Assembly (NCBI RefSeq): GCF_900113115.1
Contig: NZ_FOOF01000012.1
Span: forward strand, 124,001 to 188,000
Direction: 5' to 3'
DNA length: 64,000 nt
Source of the DNA: Duganella sp. CF458
GTDB taxonomy: Bacteria > Pseudomonadota > Gammaproteobacteria > Burkholderiales > Burkholderiaceae_D
Every line of letters begins with the position of its first letter. The stretch's first letter is position 1. A program made the position numbers and the translations under genes. The notes under the pieces were generated by a model that was given only the letters and a program-made list of their open reading frames with translations, made no database searches and had not been told where the DNA came from. Shown piece after piece: positions 25,224 through 34,175 of this stretch.

Positions 25224-25973
25224 ATGTGGAGAGGGTTGTTAGCCGGATTCCTGGTGGTGGGCGCCGTACACGCCGCCGACAAGAAAACCTTCTCCATAGG
25301 CGTTGAGGACTACAAGAACTGGCTGCCGTATTCCGAAGTGCGGAACGGCGTGTACGGCGGCCTGGGAAGGGATATCCTCGATGCCTTCGCCCGGCAGATG
25401 GGCTACACCTTCGTTTACGAATCCTATCCATTGAAGCGGCGCGACCGCCTGTTCGTCGACGGGCAGGTCGACCTGTCCTTCCCGGACAACCCGAACTGGG
25501 TGGTGGAGATGAAGAAGGAACTGAAAATCAGCTATGCCCCGGTACTGGAATTCACCGACGGCGTGCTGGTTCGGCCCGAGGACATCGGCAAGGGGGTAAG
25601 CCGCCTGAAAACCCTCGGCATCCCGCTCGGCTTCACGCCTTATCCATACCAGCAACTGATGTCGGCCGGCTCGCTGCGCATCGAGGAGACGGCCGATTAC
25701 GATGCCCTCTATGAAAAGCTGATCATGCGGCGCGTCGATGGCGCCTACATGAACACACGTATCGCCCACCATTACTGGACCAAGATCCGCAAGCTGCCGC
25801 AGGTACCGGTGTTGTATGACCCGGACCTGCCGCATGCTTCCGGGCAGTGGTACCTGTCCTCGCACAAATACCCGAAGGTGGTGGATGAATTCCGCCGTTT
25901 CATGCAGACCAATAAGGCGGAAGTGGAGGAGCTGAAAAAGAGGTACAACTTCATCTCCTCCGACGACCAGTAA
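25224..25973 (+). CDS. Periplasmic solute-binding protein-like, SBP_bac_3 type
   Basis: 249 residues, TTG/GTG-type start region (called at 25224, just after GGAGG), with a signal peptide MWRGLLAGFLVVGAVHAAD. The mature protein has a family 3 binding fold: FSIGVEDYKNWLPYSEV, GGLGRDILDAFARQMGYTF, MRRVDGAYMNTRIAHHYW and a C-terminal helix with KRYNFISS. No transporter subunits are nearby. It follows the NHL-repeat gene by 12 bases and meets the converging monooxygenase gene with no gap. A sensory or scavenging role is as likely as transport. Confidence 0.82.
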   Translation: MWRGLLAGFLVVGAVHAADKKTFSIGVEDYKNWLPYSEVRNGVYGGLGRDILDAFARQMGYTFVYESYPLKRRDRLFVDGQVDLSFPDNPNWVVEMKKELKISYAPVLEFTDGVLVRPEDIGKGVSRLKTLGIPLGFTPYPYQQLMSAGSLRIEETADYDALYEKLIMRRVDGAYMNTRIAHHYWTKIRKLPQVPVLYDPDLPHASGQWYLSSHKYPKVVDEFRRFMQTNKAEVEELKKRYNFISSDDQ

Positions 25974-26273
25974 TTACGCGGTTTTCAGGCCCAGTACCTC
26001 GATCGGCTCGATGCTCGGCGGTGTGGCGAACAGCTCTGGTGCCTGCGCCATCAGGGCTTGTGCGATCGGGCCATTCAGGTGGCCCTGGCGCGCTTCTTCC
26101 GTCTCGAAGGCATCGAAGACGCCGAACACACGCTCCGACAGGCGCAGGGCGAACCAGTACTTGGTGCCCGGCTCCTGCCTGGCCAGCGCCAGGCCGGTTT
26201 GGAGGAAGTCGGCCACGGCGGATTCCTTGCCCGGTTTGGCTTCGAAACGGGCGAACAGTGCGTACTTGATCAT
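25974..26273 (-). CDS. Putative quinol/antibiotic biosynthesis monooxygenase (ABM domain)
   Basis: 99 residues, the standard size for a single ABM domain (PF03992 type), a dimeric ferredoxin-like fold. Opening strand MIKYALFARFEAKPGKE, helix VADFLQTGLALARQEPGTKYW and FGVFDAFETEEARQGHLNG match family landmarks. Such proteins oxidise quinols or small aromatics without cofactor, or act as simple stress proteins. It lies divergent to the GlxA-type regulator, 106 bases away, and could be controlled by it. Confidence 0.85.
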   Translation of the reverse strand: MIKYALFARFEAKPGKESAVADFLQTGLALARQEPGTKYWFALRLSERVFGVFDAFETEEARQGHLNGPIAQALMAQAPELFATPPSIEPIEVLGLKTA

Positions 26274-26379
26274 GTTATCTCCTGGTTGGATTGATCGCGA
26301 AACTGCGATGGAGGTACTTTACCGAGGCCGCGCTTCCGGTTAAATTGGCGAGATTGACATCTTTGGTATCGATCGCGCC

Positions 26380-27351
26380 ATGAATATCACCGTACTCGCA
26401 CTGGACAGCGTGTTCGACACCGGGCTTTCGGCCGTCCTGGACGCCTTCACCACTGCCAATGAGCTGGCGCCCATGCTGGAGGCGCCGCAGCCGGTGTTCA
26501 ACGTGACGCTGGCGGGCATCCGTCCCGCCGTGCGCAGTGCGCAAGGCATGCAATTGCCGGTGGTGCCCCTGGCTTACGCACCTGCTCCTGACCTGTTGAT
26601 CCTGCCCGCCATCGGCCACAAGATGCCGGAGCCGCTGCAGGCCGCGCTGGCGTCGGCCGAAGTGGCGGAAGCCGGCGCCGTGCTGCGCCGGCAGGCCGGG
26701 CAGGGCGTGCGCATCGCCGCCGCCTGCATCGGCACCTTCGTGCTGGCGGAAAGCGGGCTATTGGACGGCGAAGAAGCCACCACGACCTGGTGGCTGACGC
26801 CCATGTTCCGCCAGCGCTATCCCAAGGTGCGTCTGGATGCGCAGCGCATGGTGGTGGCATCGGGCCGGTTCATTACGGCGGGTGCTGCGCTCAGCCACCT
26901 CGATATGTCGCTGGCCCTGATCCGGCAAGCCAGCCCGGAACTGGCGGCGATGGTGGCGCGCTACCTGGTGGTGGATGCGCGGCCGGCGCAGTCGGCGTAT
27001 GTGATTTCCGACCACCTGGCCCATGCCGATCCGCTGGTGGCGGGGTTCGACCGCTGGGTGAGGCAGCATCTGGCGGAGGGTTTCCAGCTGGAGGCAGCGG
27101 CGGCGGCGCTGGCCACCAGCAAGCGCACGCTGGCGCGGCGCCTGCAGGAGGTGCTGGGCAAGACGCCCGTGAATTATGTGCAGGACCTGCGCATCGAGCG
27201 CGCAGTCCACCTGCTCAAGACCAGCGACCAGAACGTCGATCGCATCGCCGAGCAGGTGGGTTATCGCGACGGCGTGACATTGCGCACGCTGCTGCGGCGC
27301 AAGCTTGGCAAGGGCTTGCGCGACATCAGGGTCACTGCACGTTCAGCGTAA
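26380..27351 (+). CDS. GlxA-family transcriptional regulator (DJ-1/PfpI-like plus AraC HTH)
   Basis: 323 residues. The N-terminal class I glutamine-amidotransferase-like domain (about 1-185) has the nucleophile-elbow region RIAAACIGTFVLAESGLLDG, as in other GlxA regulators, which are not thought to be enzymes. The C-terminal AraC domain (about 220-320) has two helix-turn-helix motifs (LEAAAAALATSKRTLARRLQ; VDRIAEQVGYRDGVTLRTLL). It is divergent to the monooxygenase gene, a likely target. The 3' end overlaps the converging PHP-type gene by 20 bases. Confidence 0.9.
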   Translation: MNITVLALDSVFDTGLSAVLDAFTTANELAPMLEAPQPVFNVTLAGIRPAVRSAQGMQLPVVPLAYAPAPDLLILPAIGHKMPEPLQAALASAEVAEAGAVLRRQAGQGVRIAAACIGTFVLAESGLLDGEEATTTWWLTPMFRQRYPKVRLDAQRMVVASGRFITAGAALSHLDMSLALIRQASPELAAMVARYLVVDARPAQSAYVISDHLAHADPLVAGFDRWVRQHLAEGFQLEAAAAALATSKRTLARRLQEVLGKTPVNYVQDLRIERAVHLLKTSDQNVDRIAEQVGYRDGVTLRTLLRRKLGKGLRDIRVTARSA

Positions 27352-29770
27352 CGTCATCCACGATGAAGGAGGTGGCAATGGTGGAGCCTTCCACGCCTTC
27401 GAAGTAGACACGCACGGTCTGGCCTTTGTACGCACTCATGTCGAAGGTGCGCTGTACATAGCTGGAACCCTTGTTCAGGTTCGAGTAAGTGGCCAGCGTT
27501 GCCAGCACGGCGCCGCTGCTGTTGCGTACCTGGACTTTCAGCGTGTCGTAAGCCTGGGTCGTGGTGGTTTCGTCGGACGTGACCTTCAGCCAGAAGCCCA
27601 GGGTGGCGCTGTTGGCGGTCGAAGGGATGCTTACTTGCTGGTACAGGGTGTCGGTATGTGCGCTGCCGTAGCCGTTCATCCAGGCTTTCCAGGTGCCGCC
27701 ATGGCCCGACACCGAGGAATCGTTGGTGATTACGCCGCTGCTCGCGCTCCAGCTGGTGCTGCCGGATTCAAAGCCGCTGTTCAGCAACAGCTGCTGCGTG
27801 ATGGTGGTGTTGTTCACGCTGAAGTTGACGGCGGAAGACAGGGCACTGTTGCCGGCCGCGTCGAAGGCCTTGGCGGTCAGCACGTGGGTGCCATTGCTTA
27901 CACCGGTCGAATTGAAGCCGTACGACCATGGCGATGCGGTATCGGTGCCTTTCAACGCGCCGTCCACGTAGAACTCGACCTTGGTCACGCCGACGTTGTC
28001 GGTGGCATTGGCGTTGAAGGTGATGGTGCCGCTGCTGCCGCTGCTGGAAGTGCTGACAGTAGGGGCCACGGTGTCGCCGCCGCTGGAACCCTGTTGCGTC
28101 ACCCAGACCGGTGCCGACCATAGGATATTGCCGTCGTCCTGGGTTACCTTGGCGTAGTAGAAGTGGGCGCCATCGGTCGGGGTGATAGTGGTGTTCGCGC
28201 TGGAGGCGAGCAGGGTGACGGTGCCGTTGCGGCCTGGGACGCCTTCATAGAATTCCGAGGTCGATACCGTCTTGCCGGAACTGCTGGTGAAATTGGCCAC
28301 CAGGTTCAGCGGGCCGCTGTTGGTGAAGCGCTCGCCCATGATATGGCCGTTGGCGGTCAGCACCAGTTGCGACGTCTTGTCCATGGTCGCGAAGACGCGG
28401 CGGGCGCGGATCGCATCCATGAAACTGGCTGTGCTCAGGGCGGTGCCGTTCGGGATCAGCACGCCCGTGCGGTTGGTGTAGGAAGCGCCCCAGTTAGCGC
28501 AGTGGTTGTCCTGGTCGGTGACGAACGCGACGTGGAACCCGGCTTCCAGCGCTTTCTTGCAGGCGCCTTCGTAATTGCTGCGGCCCGTTTCGGTTTCGGT
28601 GGTATTGATGGAGAAGGCGGATGTGTTCATCACTTCGCACAGCGCCATTGCCTCGTCGCCGTCGGCCGTGTAGCCCAGGGCTACGCCGTTGACCAGGAAC
28701 TGGCCGCTGCTCGACGGGTGGTTGAACTGGCCCAGCCAGCCGCGTTGGCGCATCAGCGTGTACAGGCCGGCGTAGTCGTTCTTGGCGGTGAAGGTGTCGG
28801 CAAGCAGTTGGCCGGAACCGTTGCTCTCCCAACCCAGCAACTCGTTCGAGTTGAGGATGTTCATGTGGCCGCCGTTGTTGATGACGCCCCATTCCATGCC
28901 ATAGATCGCCAGGAAGTTCGGGTTGGCGCTGTTGAAGCTGGCCGCTTCGGCCAGGCCGGCCTGGTACAGGGCCTTGGCGGTGGCTGGATTGGCGGACGTG
29001 TTGGTGGAATCCGAGCCGTCGTACATGTGGTTATGTTCGGATGCCATCAGGAAGTCCAGGCCCCGGTTCTTGGCGTAGTTGAAGGCGTCGGTTGGACCGT
29101 AGGCCGCCGACTGCGGGTGTTGCGCGCCGGTGCATGCACCCAGGTCGCCGCCGCCGTCGCTGTGGTTGGTCTGGCTGTGCATATTGCCGAAATAGACGGT
29201 GTACGGCAGGGACGATGGCGCTGGCGCCATCGCCATCAACGATGGCGCTGGCGCCATCGCCATCAACGATGGCGCCGCGGCGGCCTTGGCCTGCGGCTGC
29301 TGGCCGATAGCGATGTCCCATTCCTGGTCGTGGATTTCGCCGTCGTGGCTGGCGATGCGGCGCAATACGGCGTCCACACCTGAGGCCAGGCCGCGCTGGG
29401 CGTCGTCGGAAATGGCACGCAGGCGCGCCTTGTAGATGCCGTTCTGCAGGGCGTTACGGCGGTTGCGGCCGGCCCATTCAACGTTGACGGTGACCGGCTT
29501 GTCTTGCAGGCGTTCGACGCCGGTCCAGCGTTCCACCACGCTGCCGTTTGGCGCGACGACTTCCAGCACCCAGCTTACCGACTGGGCGTTCTTGGCGTAA
29601 GGGTAGCTGAATTCGAGCTTGAAGCTGCGCGCTTCATTGGTACCGGCAACCGCGCGGTAAGGCGCATGCAGCGTGGCTTCGAACTCGTGGTGGTCGGCGG
29701 TGGATGCCTGGGCGGTGCCGATGGCTGCCAGTGCGGCGGCCATCGCTAGTTTGCGAAATGCGAAAGTCAT
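27332..29770 (-). CDS. Secreted PHP/CehA-McbA-type metallohydrolase with Ig-like and carbohydrate-binding-like domains
   Basis: About 812 residues with a signal peptide (MTFAFRKLAMAAALAAIGTA, cut after QAS). Residues about 25-150 form a beta-rich domain with a linker repeated at the DNA level. A PHP-like domain follows with metal-site motifs YFGNMHSQTNHSDGG, LMASEHNHM, GMEWG and FNHPSSS. Then comes a region to about 560, a bacterial Ig-like domain (DNVGVTKVEFYVDGALKGTD) and a jelly-roll-like C-terminus (LLNSGFESGSTSWSASS, the usual opening of carbohydrate-binding modules). ATG 29770 is chosen for the signal peptide over the upstream frame to 29815. The substrate is unknown; hydrolysis of a phosphoester or carbamate is likely from the family. 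Confidence 0.82.
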   Translation of the reverse strand: MTFAFRKLAMAAALAAIGTAQASTADHHEFEATLHAPYRAVAGTNEARSFKLEFSYPYAKNAQSVSWVLEVVAPNGSVVERWTGVERLQDKPVTVNVEWAGRNRRNALQNGIYKARLRAISDDAQRGLASGVDAVLRRIASHDGEIHDQEWDIAIGQQPQAKAAAAPSLMAMAPAPSLMAMAPAPSSLPYTVYFGNMHSQTNHSDGGGDLGACTGAQHPQSAAYGPTDAFNYAKNRGLDFLMASEHNHMYDGSDSTNTSANPATAKALYQAGLAEAASFNSANPNFLAIYGMEWGVINNGGHMNILNSNELLGWESNGSGQLLADTFTAKNDYAGLYTLMRQRGWLGQFNHPSSSGQFLVNGVALGYTADGDEAMALCEVMNTSAFSINTTETETGRSNYEGACKKALEAGFHVAFVTDQDNHCANWGASYTNRTGVLIPNGTALSTASFMDAIRARRVFATMDKTSQLVLTANGHIMGERFTNSGPLNLVANFTSSSGKTVSTSEFYEGVPGRNGTVTLLASSANTTITPTDGAHFYYAKVTQDDGNILWSAPVWVTQQGSSGGDTVAPTVSTSSSGSSGTITFNANATDNVGVTKVEFYVDGALKGTDTASPWSYGFNSTGVSNGTHVLTAKAFDAAGNSALSSAVNFSVNNTTITQQLLLNSGFESGSTSWSASSGVITNDSSVSGHGGTWKAWMNGYGSAHTDTLYQQVSIPSTANSATLGFWLKVTSDETTTTQAYDTLKVQVRNSSGAVLATLATYSNLNKGSSYVQRTFDMSAYKGQTVRVYFEGVEGSTIATSFIVDDVTLNVQ
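29214..29276. repeat. 27-bp tandem repeat inside the PHP-type gene
   Basis: Two exact 27-bp units starting GATGGCGCTGGCGCCATCGC, plus a partial third, encode the repeated linker APSLMAM-APAPSLMAM-APAP. Each unit contains a palindromic GATGGCGCTGGCGCCATC core. The repeat sits between the N-terminal domain and the PHP-like domain and would let linker length vary in frame. Confidence 0.92.
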
Positions 29771-30076
29771 GGTTTTCCCCGTGCTGTGATAATGCGCGAG
29801 AATATGCGGCAGCACGGGAGCGGCGACAAATACGGAAAAGCTTTGCTATTAAGACGCAGGGCTTATATACCGGTTTGAATTGTCTGAACTTGAACAGATT
29901 TCGTGATTTGTCCAATTTTGAAAGAGTTATGTGACGGGGGCGTCATAAATCTCTTGGCAACTTGTGGTGTATTTGCGTCATGTTTACCGGGGCCGGAACA
30001 CCAATACCGGCACGGGTGTGTCGAGCGGCATGCGATGGGTCGAGCTCCCAAGCGGGCCGGTGCTAAAATCGCCGGC
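29771..30076. other. Intergenic region, divergent promoters
   Basis: 306 bases between the divergent PHP-type and glutathione transferase genes. It is clearly AT-richer than its flanks (29830-29960) and should hold both promoters. A short inverted repeat TGACG-GGGG-CGTCA lies at 29932-29945. No ORF with coding character and no RNA gene is recognised. Confidence 0.5.
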
Positions 30077-30700
30077 ATGCTGAAACTACTCGGAAAACCG
30101 ACCTCCATCAACGTGCGCAAGGTGTTGTGGACGCTGGCCGAAACCGGCCTGGCTTATGAGCGCGAAGACTGGGGCGATGGATACCGTACAACCAATGTGC
30201 CGGAGTTCCTGGCATTGAACCCGAACGCCACGGTGCCCGTGCTGGTGGACGGCGGCTTCGTATTATGGGAATCGAACAGCATTTGCCGCTACCTGTGCGG
30301 CAAGGCGGGCTGCCACGACCTGCTGCCCGCTGAACCGCAAGCGCGCGCACGCGTCGAGCAGTGGATGGACTGGCAGGCCACGGACCTGAACAGCTCCTGG
30401 CGCTACGCCTTCATGGCGCTGGTGCGCAACAGCCCGGCCTTCACCGATCCAGCACAAATCGCCGCTAGTGCAGCGGCCTGGAATCGCAACGTCGGCATCC
30501 TCGACCGCCACCTGGCCGCCGGCGATCCTTTTGCGGCCGGCGCCAATTTCACGCTGGCCGACGTCGTCCTCGGATTGTCCCTGAACCGTTGGCTGATGAC
30601 GCCAATTGACCGCCCTGACTTCCCAGCTGTCGACGCCTATGTCGAGCGCCTTCTTGAACGTCCCGGCTATCGCGAGTTCGGTCGTAACGGAATTTCCTAG
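30077..30700 (+). CDS. Glutathione S-transferase family protein
   Basis: 207 residues. An N-terminal thioredoxin-like domain (MLKLLGKPTSINVRKVLWTL, NPNATVPVLVDGGFVLWES with the cis-Pro and glutamyl-binding ES pair) and an all-alpha C-terminal domain with FTLADVVLG, the N-capping box region. The open frame runs back to 29903, but ATG 30077 starts exactly at the first family strand. It conjugates glutathione to electrophiles or has a related role. Monocistronic; the next gene begins 47 bases later. Confidence 0.9.
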   Translation: MLKLLGKPTSINVRKVLWTLAETGLAYEREDWGDGYRTTNVPEFLALNPNATVPVLVDGGFVLWESNSICRYLCGKAGCHDLLPAEPQARARVEQWMDWQATDLNSSWRYAFMALVRNSPAFTDPAQIAASAAAWNRNVGILDRHLAAGDPFAAGANFTLADVVLGLSLNRWLMTPIDRPDFPAVDAYVERLLERPGYREFGRNGIS

Positions 30701-30747
30701 TGGTAATATGCAAGTATTAACTTCCTCCACTGGCAATTGCCATATTA

Positions 30748-32343
30748 ATGATTACAGACCAAACTCACGCCCATCCCGTCGATAGCGCCTTTGACGTTTT
30801 TGTTGCGCAAATCAACGACCGCTTCAGCGCGTTGACCGGGCCGATTTTCGAGACTGATGCCACTGAATTGTTCGATGCTTATCTCCAAGCCTGCGCCGAT
30901 CCGGCTGAGCGCCAGAAGCGTACGTGCAGCTGCTGCCGGAAGTTCATTGAGCGCTTCGGCGGATTGGCGACGGTCGGCGATGACGGCCAACTGGTGCCAG
31001 CGTTGTGGGATATTGAGGACGTGCCCGAGCCATACCGTGAAGCGCTCGTCGCGCTGCAACGCAAAGTTCGGCGGGCCAGCATCAGCATGCCATTCCTGTC
31101 GGGCGAAGCGGTGTTCGGCAAGCCTGAAAAGGGCGGTTGGCACCACTTCGCTGTCAAGTCGGGAAAGGTCTTCGCCAGTAATGGGCTTGACAATGCCTTC
31201 CAGGCCGCCAGTGCCAGGCGGCAGGCGTTCGATTCGGTGCGTCGCGCGTTGGACGAGTATACGCCGTCCACCTGCGCCACGGCATTGCGTTTGCTGAAGG
31301 ACGATGCGCTCGCCAATTCAGAAGCGGCGTTGGGCCAGGCGCAATTCCTGGTGGACCTGCATGCCGCGCGTGACTCCGTCGACGGCCAGCAGGGTAAGGA
31401 CAATATCGTCTATCGCATGGTGGCTACCGCGCCGACGGGTTTTTGCCATCCGCGTTCAAGCATGATCGCTACGCTGCTTGACGATATTGCGACCGGCAAA
31501 TCGTTCGAAGAAGCTGCAGCCAGCTGGGCCGCCAAGATGCATCCGCTGCGTTATCTGCGGCCGCAGGCAGCTCCGACCGCAGGCGCCATCAAGGCAGCCG
31601 AAGCGGCTTTCGAAAAGCTGGGCGCGGGAACGGCGCTGCAACGCCGCTATGCAACGATGGCAGACATCCTGGAAACGGTCTGGCTGCCCAAGACCGCGCC
31701 GAAGCAGGAAGCGAAAGGCGGCCTGTTCGCTAGCATTATTCCTAAAGGGGTAAGCGCGCGGACCACGTCGATGATGGCGCCGGCGACGGTCATGACGCTG
31801 GATAAATTCCGTCGTACAGTGCTGCCGGACGCGGACAAGATCGAGATGGCGGCACCAGCGGGCCGGACATCATTCGTTGCCCTGACATCGGCGGTCCATG
31901 CCGATGCTCGTCCGATCCTGCAGTGGGACAATGACTCCCAGCGCAACCCGGTTGCCTGGTACATTTACCATGGCGGTTCATCTGCCAGCGATTTCAATTT
32001 GTGCGGCGGCTTTTACGAAGTAACGGCAATGACGCTGCCGCCGCACGCATGGTTGGGGCAGGTTCATCCCCAACAAGGCGAAGGCATTGTGTTATTGCTT
32101 AAGAACGCGCGCGACTTGCGTAAGTGTGGAGGGCATTCGGCAATATTCCCCTCTTGCCTGAAAGGCGAGTTCCATGGATTCAGGTCGACCATCGAGGCGT
32201 ACAGCAACACAAATAGCCTGGCGGGTTTTGGCGAAGACAATGTGGCTGGCTTGTTGCTGTCGAAGGGAGATCAGTATCAGGTAACGCTGCGGGTTACGTC
32301 AGGAGACCAGGTCAGCGACTACCGTTTGGACCGCTGGGATTAA
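30748..32343 (+). CDS. Unrecognised 531-residue protein
   Basis: I do not recognise this family. The codon use is coding-like but the sequence is less GC-rich than its neighbours. An N-terminal segment has a Cys cluster (RTCSCCRKFIERFGG) near residue 51, a mixed alpha/beta centre (about 90-300), and a C-terminal domain (about 380-531) rich in aromatic and Gly motifs (NPVAWYIYHGGSSASDF, YEVTAMTLPPHAWLG, VLLLKNARDLRKCGGH). No signal peptide or transmembrane helix. It stands alone between a GST gene and the AraC-type regulator. Phage or mobile-element origin is possible, but nothing visible proves it. Confidence 0.75.
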   Translation: MITDQTHAHPVDSAFDVFVAQINDRFSALTGPIFETDATELFDAYLQACADPAERQKRTCSCCRKFIERFGGLATVGDDGQLVPALWDIEDVPEPYREALVALQRKVRRASISMPFLSGEAVFGKPEKGGWHHFAVKSGKVFASNGLDNAFQAASARRQAFDSVRRALDEYTPSTCATALRLLKDDALANSEAALGQAQFLVDLHAARDSVDGQQGKDNIVYRMVATAPTGFCHPRSSMIATLLDDIATGKSFEEAAASWAAKMHPLRYLRPQAAPTAGAIKAAEAAFEKLGAGTALQRRYATMADILETVWLPKTAPKQEAKGGLFASIIPKGVSARTTSMMAPATVMTLDKFRRTVLPDADKIEMAAPAGRTSFVALTSAVHADARPILQWDNDSQRNPVAWYIYHGGSSASDFNLCGGFYEVTAMTLPPHAWLGQVHPQQGEGIVLLLKNARDLRKCGGHSAIFPSCLKGEFHGFRSTIEAYSNTNSLAGFGEDNVAGLLLSKGDQYQVTLRVTSGDQVSDYRLDRWD

Positions 32344-32371
32344 TCCTCTGGCGGCATCGCGGCCTACTTCC

Positions 32372-33127
32372 TCAATGTTCGCGAAGCAGCAAGCGGTATT
32401 CGCTAGGTGTCACGCCGACGGTGGCGCGGAACTGGCGGGTGAAGGCGCTGTGGTCGGCGTAGCCGCAGGCCTGTGCGATGTCGGAAACGCTTGAGTCGCC
32501 GGCCAGCATGCGCGAGGCCGCCTCCAGCCGCGTCTTGATGATCATCTGGCGCGGCGTAAGGTGGAAAATGCGCTCGAAGTAGCGCTCGATCTGCGCCACC
32601 GACATATTGGCCGTGCGTGCCAATTGTGGCAAGGTCAGGGTCTCGCCATACTTATCGTGAATCAGCCGGACCGCATCGGCAACCTTGTGGTACGCGGGGT
32701 TCTTGTGGTCGGCCATGGCCAGGTCGCGCGACACGCCGGCCAGGCCGACGATCGCGCCTTGCGCATCGCGCAAGGGCCGCTTTTGCGTCAGGCACCAGCC
32801 CGGATCACGGTTGGGATAGAGGTGCAGCTCAAGCTGGTCTTCGATCTGCACGCCATCATCCAGCACCGACTGGTCCTGGGCCTGGAAGCGCTGGCCTAGG
32901 GGCGCGGCAAACACCTCGTTGGCGGTCTTGCCCAGCAGGCCGGACTTGTCTTTCATCCCGCAGCGCCGCGCCAGAGTCTGGTTCACCACCACATAGCGCC
33001 CCGCACGGTCCTTGACGAAAAACACCACGTCCGGCAGCGCATCGAACAGGGGCTCCGCAAAGAAAACATCCTCGATCCGGGCTCCCAGATCGTTGCGCGC
33101 CGTGCTGTGTAAAAGATGTACTGACAT
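32372..33127 (-). CDS. AraC-family regulator with N-terminal PAS domain
   Basis: 251 residues. A PAS domain at about 25-135 (FDALPDVVFFVKDRAGRYVV, GWCLTQKRPLRDAQGAIVGL) is followed by an AraC DNA-binding domain with two helix-turn-helix motifs (LPQLARTANMSVAQIERYFE; VSDIAQACGYADHSAFTRQF). It is divergent to the hydroxyproline epimerase gene with about 100 bases between starts, so it is the likely regulator of that cluster, perhaps binding a pathway intermediate through the PAS domain. Confidence 0.92.
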   Translation of the reverse strand: MSVHLLHSTARNDLGARIEDVFFAEPLFDALPDVVFFVKDRAGRYVVVNQTLARRCGMKDKSGLLGKTANEVFAAPLGQRFQAQDQSVLDDGVQIEDQLELHLYPNRDPGWCLTQKRPLRDAQGAIVGLAGVSRDLAMADHKNPAYHKVADAVRLIHDKYGETLTLPQLARTANMSVAQIERYFERIFHLTPRQMIIKTRLEAASRMLAGDSSVSDIAQACGYADHSAFTRQFRATVGVTPSEYRLLLREH

Positions 33128-33228
33128 GCGGTTCTCCCAGTGAGTTTGTCTATTTTTACACGGTTATGCAGATTTCGTCACCTTCGGCAGCCAGGCGATG
33201 CAAGACGGCGGCCCTGGGAAGGCATAAG

Positions 33229-34173
33229 ATGGCAAGCATGAAAACCATAGCCATTATCGATTCCCACACCGGCGGAGAACCGACCCGCCTGGTGATTGAC
33301 GGCGGCCCCGACCTGGGCGCCGGTCCCCTCAACGAACGCCTGGCGCGCTTTCGCAACGAGCATGACGGCTTCCGTTCCGGCGTGGTGTGCGAACCGCGTG
33401 GCTCGGACGTGCTGGTGGGCGCGCTGCTGTGCGAGCCGCATGCTCCGGATTGTGCAGCAGGCGTCATCTTCTTCAACAACGTCGGCTTTCTCGGCATGTG
33501 CGGCCACGGCACCATCGGCCTGGTGGCGTCGCTCGCTTTCATGGGCCGCCTGAGCGCGGGCGTGCACCGTATCGATACGCCGGTCGGCGTGGTGGAAGCG
33601 CAGTTGCATGACGACGGCAGCGTGACGGTGAACAATGTGCCTTCCTGGCGCAAGGCGACTGGCGTGCCGGTCGATGTGCCAGGCTATGGCGTAGTGCGCG
33701 GCGATATCGCCTGGGGCGGCAACTGGTTCTTCCTGGTATCCGACCATGGCCGGGAACTCGAACTGGCCAATGTGCGCGAGCTGTCGGCCTACACCACCGC
33801 GATCAAGGATGCGCTGGAAGCGCAAGGCATCACCGGCGATAACGGCGCGCTGATCGACCATATCGAGCTGTTTGCCGATTCCCGCAGCGGCTTGGGCGAC
33901 AGCCGGAACTTCGTACTGTGCCCGGGCAATGCCTACGACCGTTCCCCTTGCGGCACCGGCACCAGCGCCAAGCTGGCTTGCCTGGCGGCCGACGGCAAAT
34001 TGGCGGAAGGCGAAGTCTGGCGCCAGGAAAGCATCGTCGGCAGCGTGTTCGAAGGTTCTTATCGCCGAGAGGGCGAGCGCGTATTGCCTAGTATTCGCGG
34101 CAAGGCCTGGGTGAATGCGACGGCGACCCTGGTGCTGGACCCGAGCGATCCATTTGTCTGGGGAATTCGTTGA
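33229..34173 (+). CDS. 4-hydroxyproline 2-epimerase (proline racemase family)
   Basis: About 314 residues. The two catalytic Cys sites of the family are present: GMCGHGTIGL near residue 90 and RSPCGTGTSAKLA near residue 240. These act as acid and base in converting trans-4-hydroxy-L-proline to cis-4-hydroxy-D-proline. The start HTGGEPTRLVIDGGP is typical. GGAAGG lies 6 bases before ATG 33229; ATG 33238 is an alternative. The downstream oxidase and dihydrodipicolinate synthase-like genes support the hydroxyproline assignment over proline racemase. Confidence 0.92.
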   Translation: MASMKTIAIIDSHTGGEPTRLVIDGGPDLGAGPLNERLARFRNEHDGFRSGVVCEPRGSDVLVGALLCEPHAPDCAAGVIFFNNVGFLGMCGHGTIGLVASLAFMGRLSAGVHRIDTPVGVVEAQLHDDGSVTVNNVPSWRKATGVPVDVPGYGVVRGDIAWGGNWFFLVSDHGRELELANVRELSAYTTAIKDALEAQGITGDNGALIDHIELFADSRSGLGDSRNFVLCPGNAYDRSPCGTGTSAKLACLAADGKLAEGEVWRQESIVGSVFEGSYRREGERVLPSIRGKAWVNATATLVLDPSDPFVWGIR

Positions 34174-34175
34174 GC

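Noticed and set aside
29932..29945. TGACG-GGGG-CGTCA inverted repeat as an operator
   Set aside because: The dyad has only five bases per arm and no matching regulator or second copy, so it is not called as a site.
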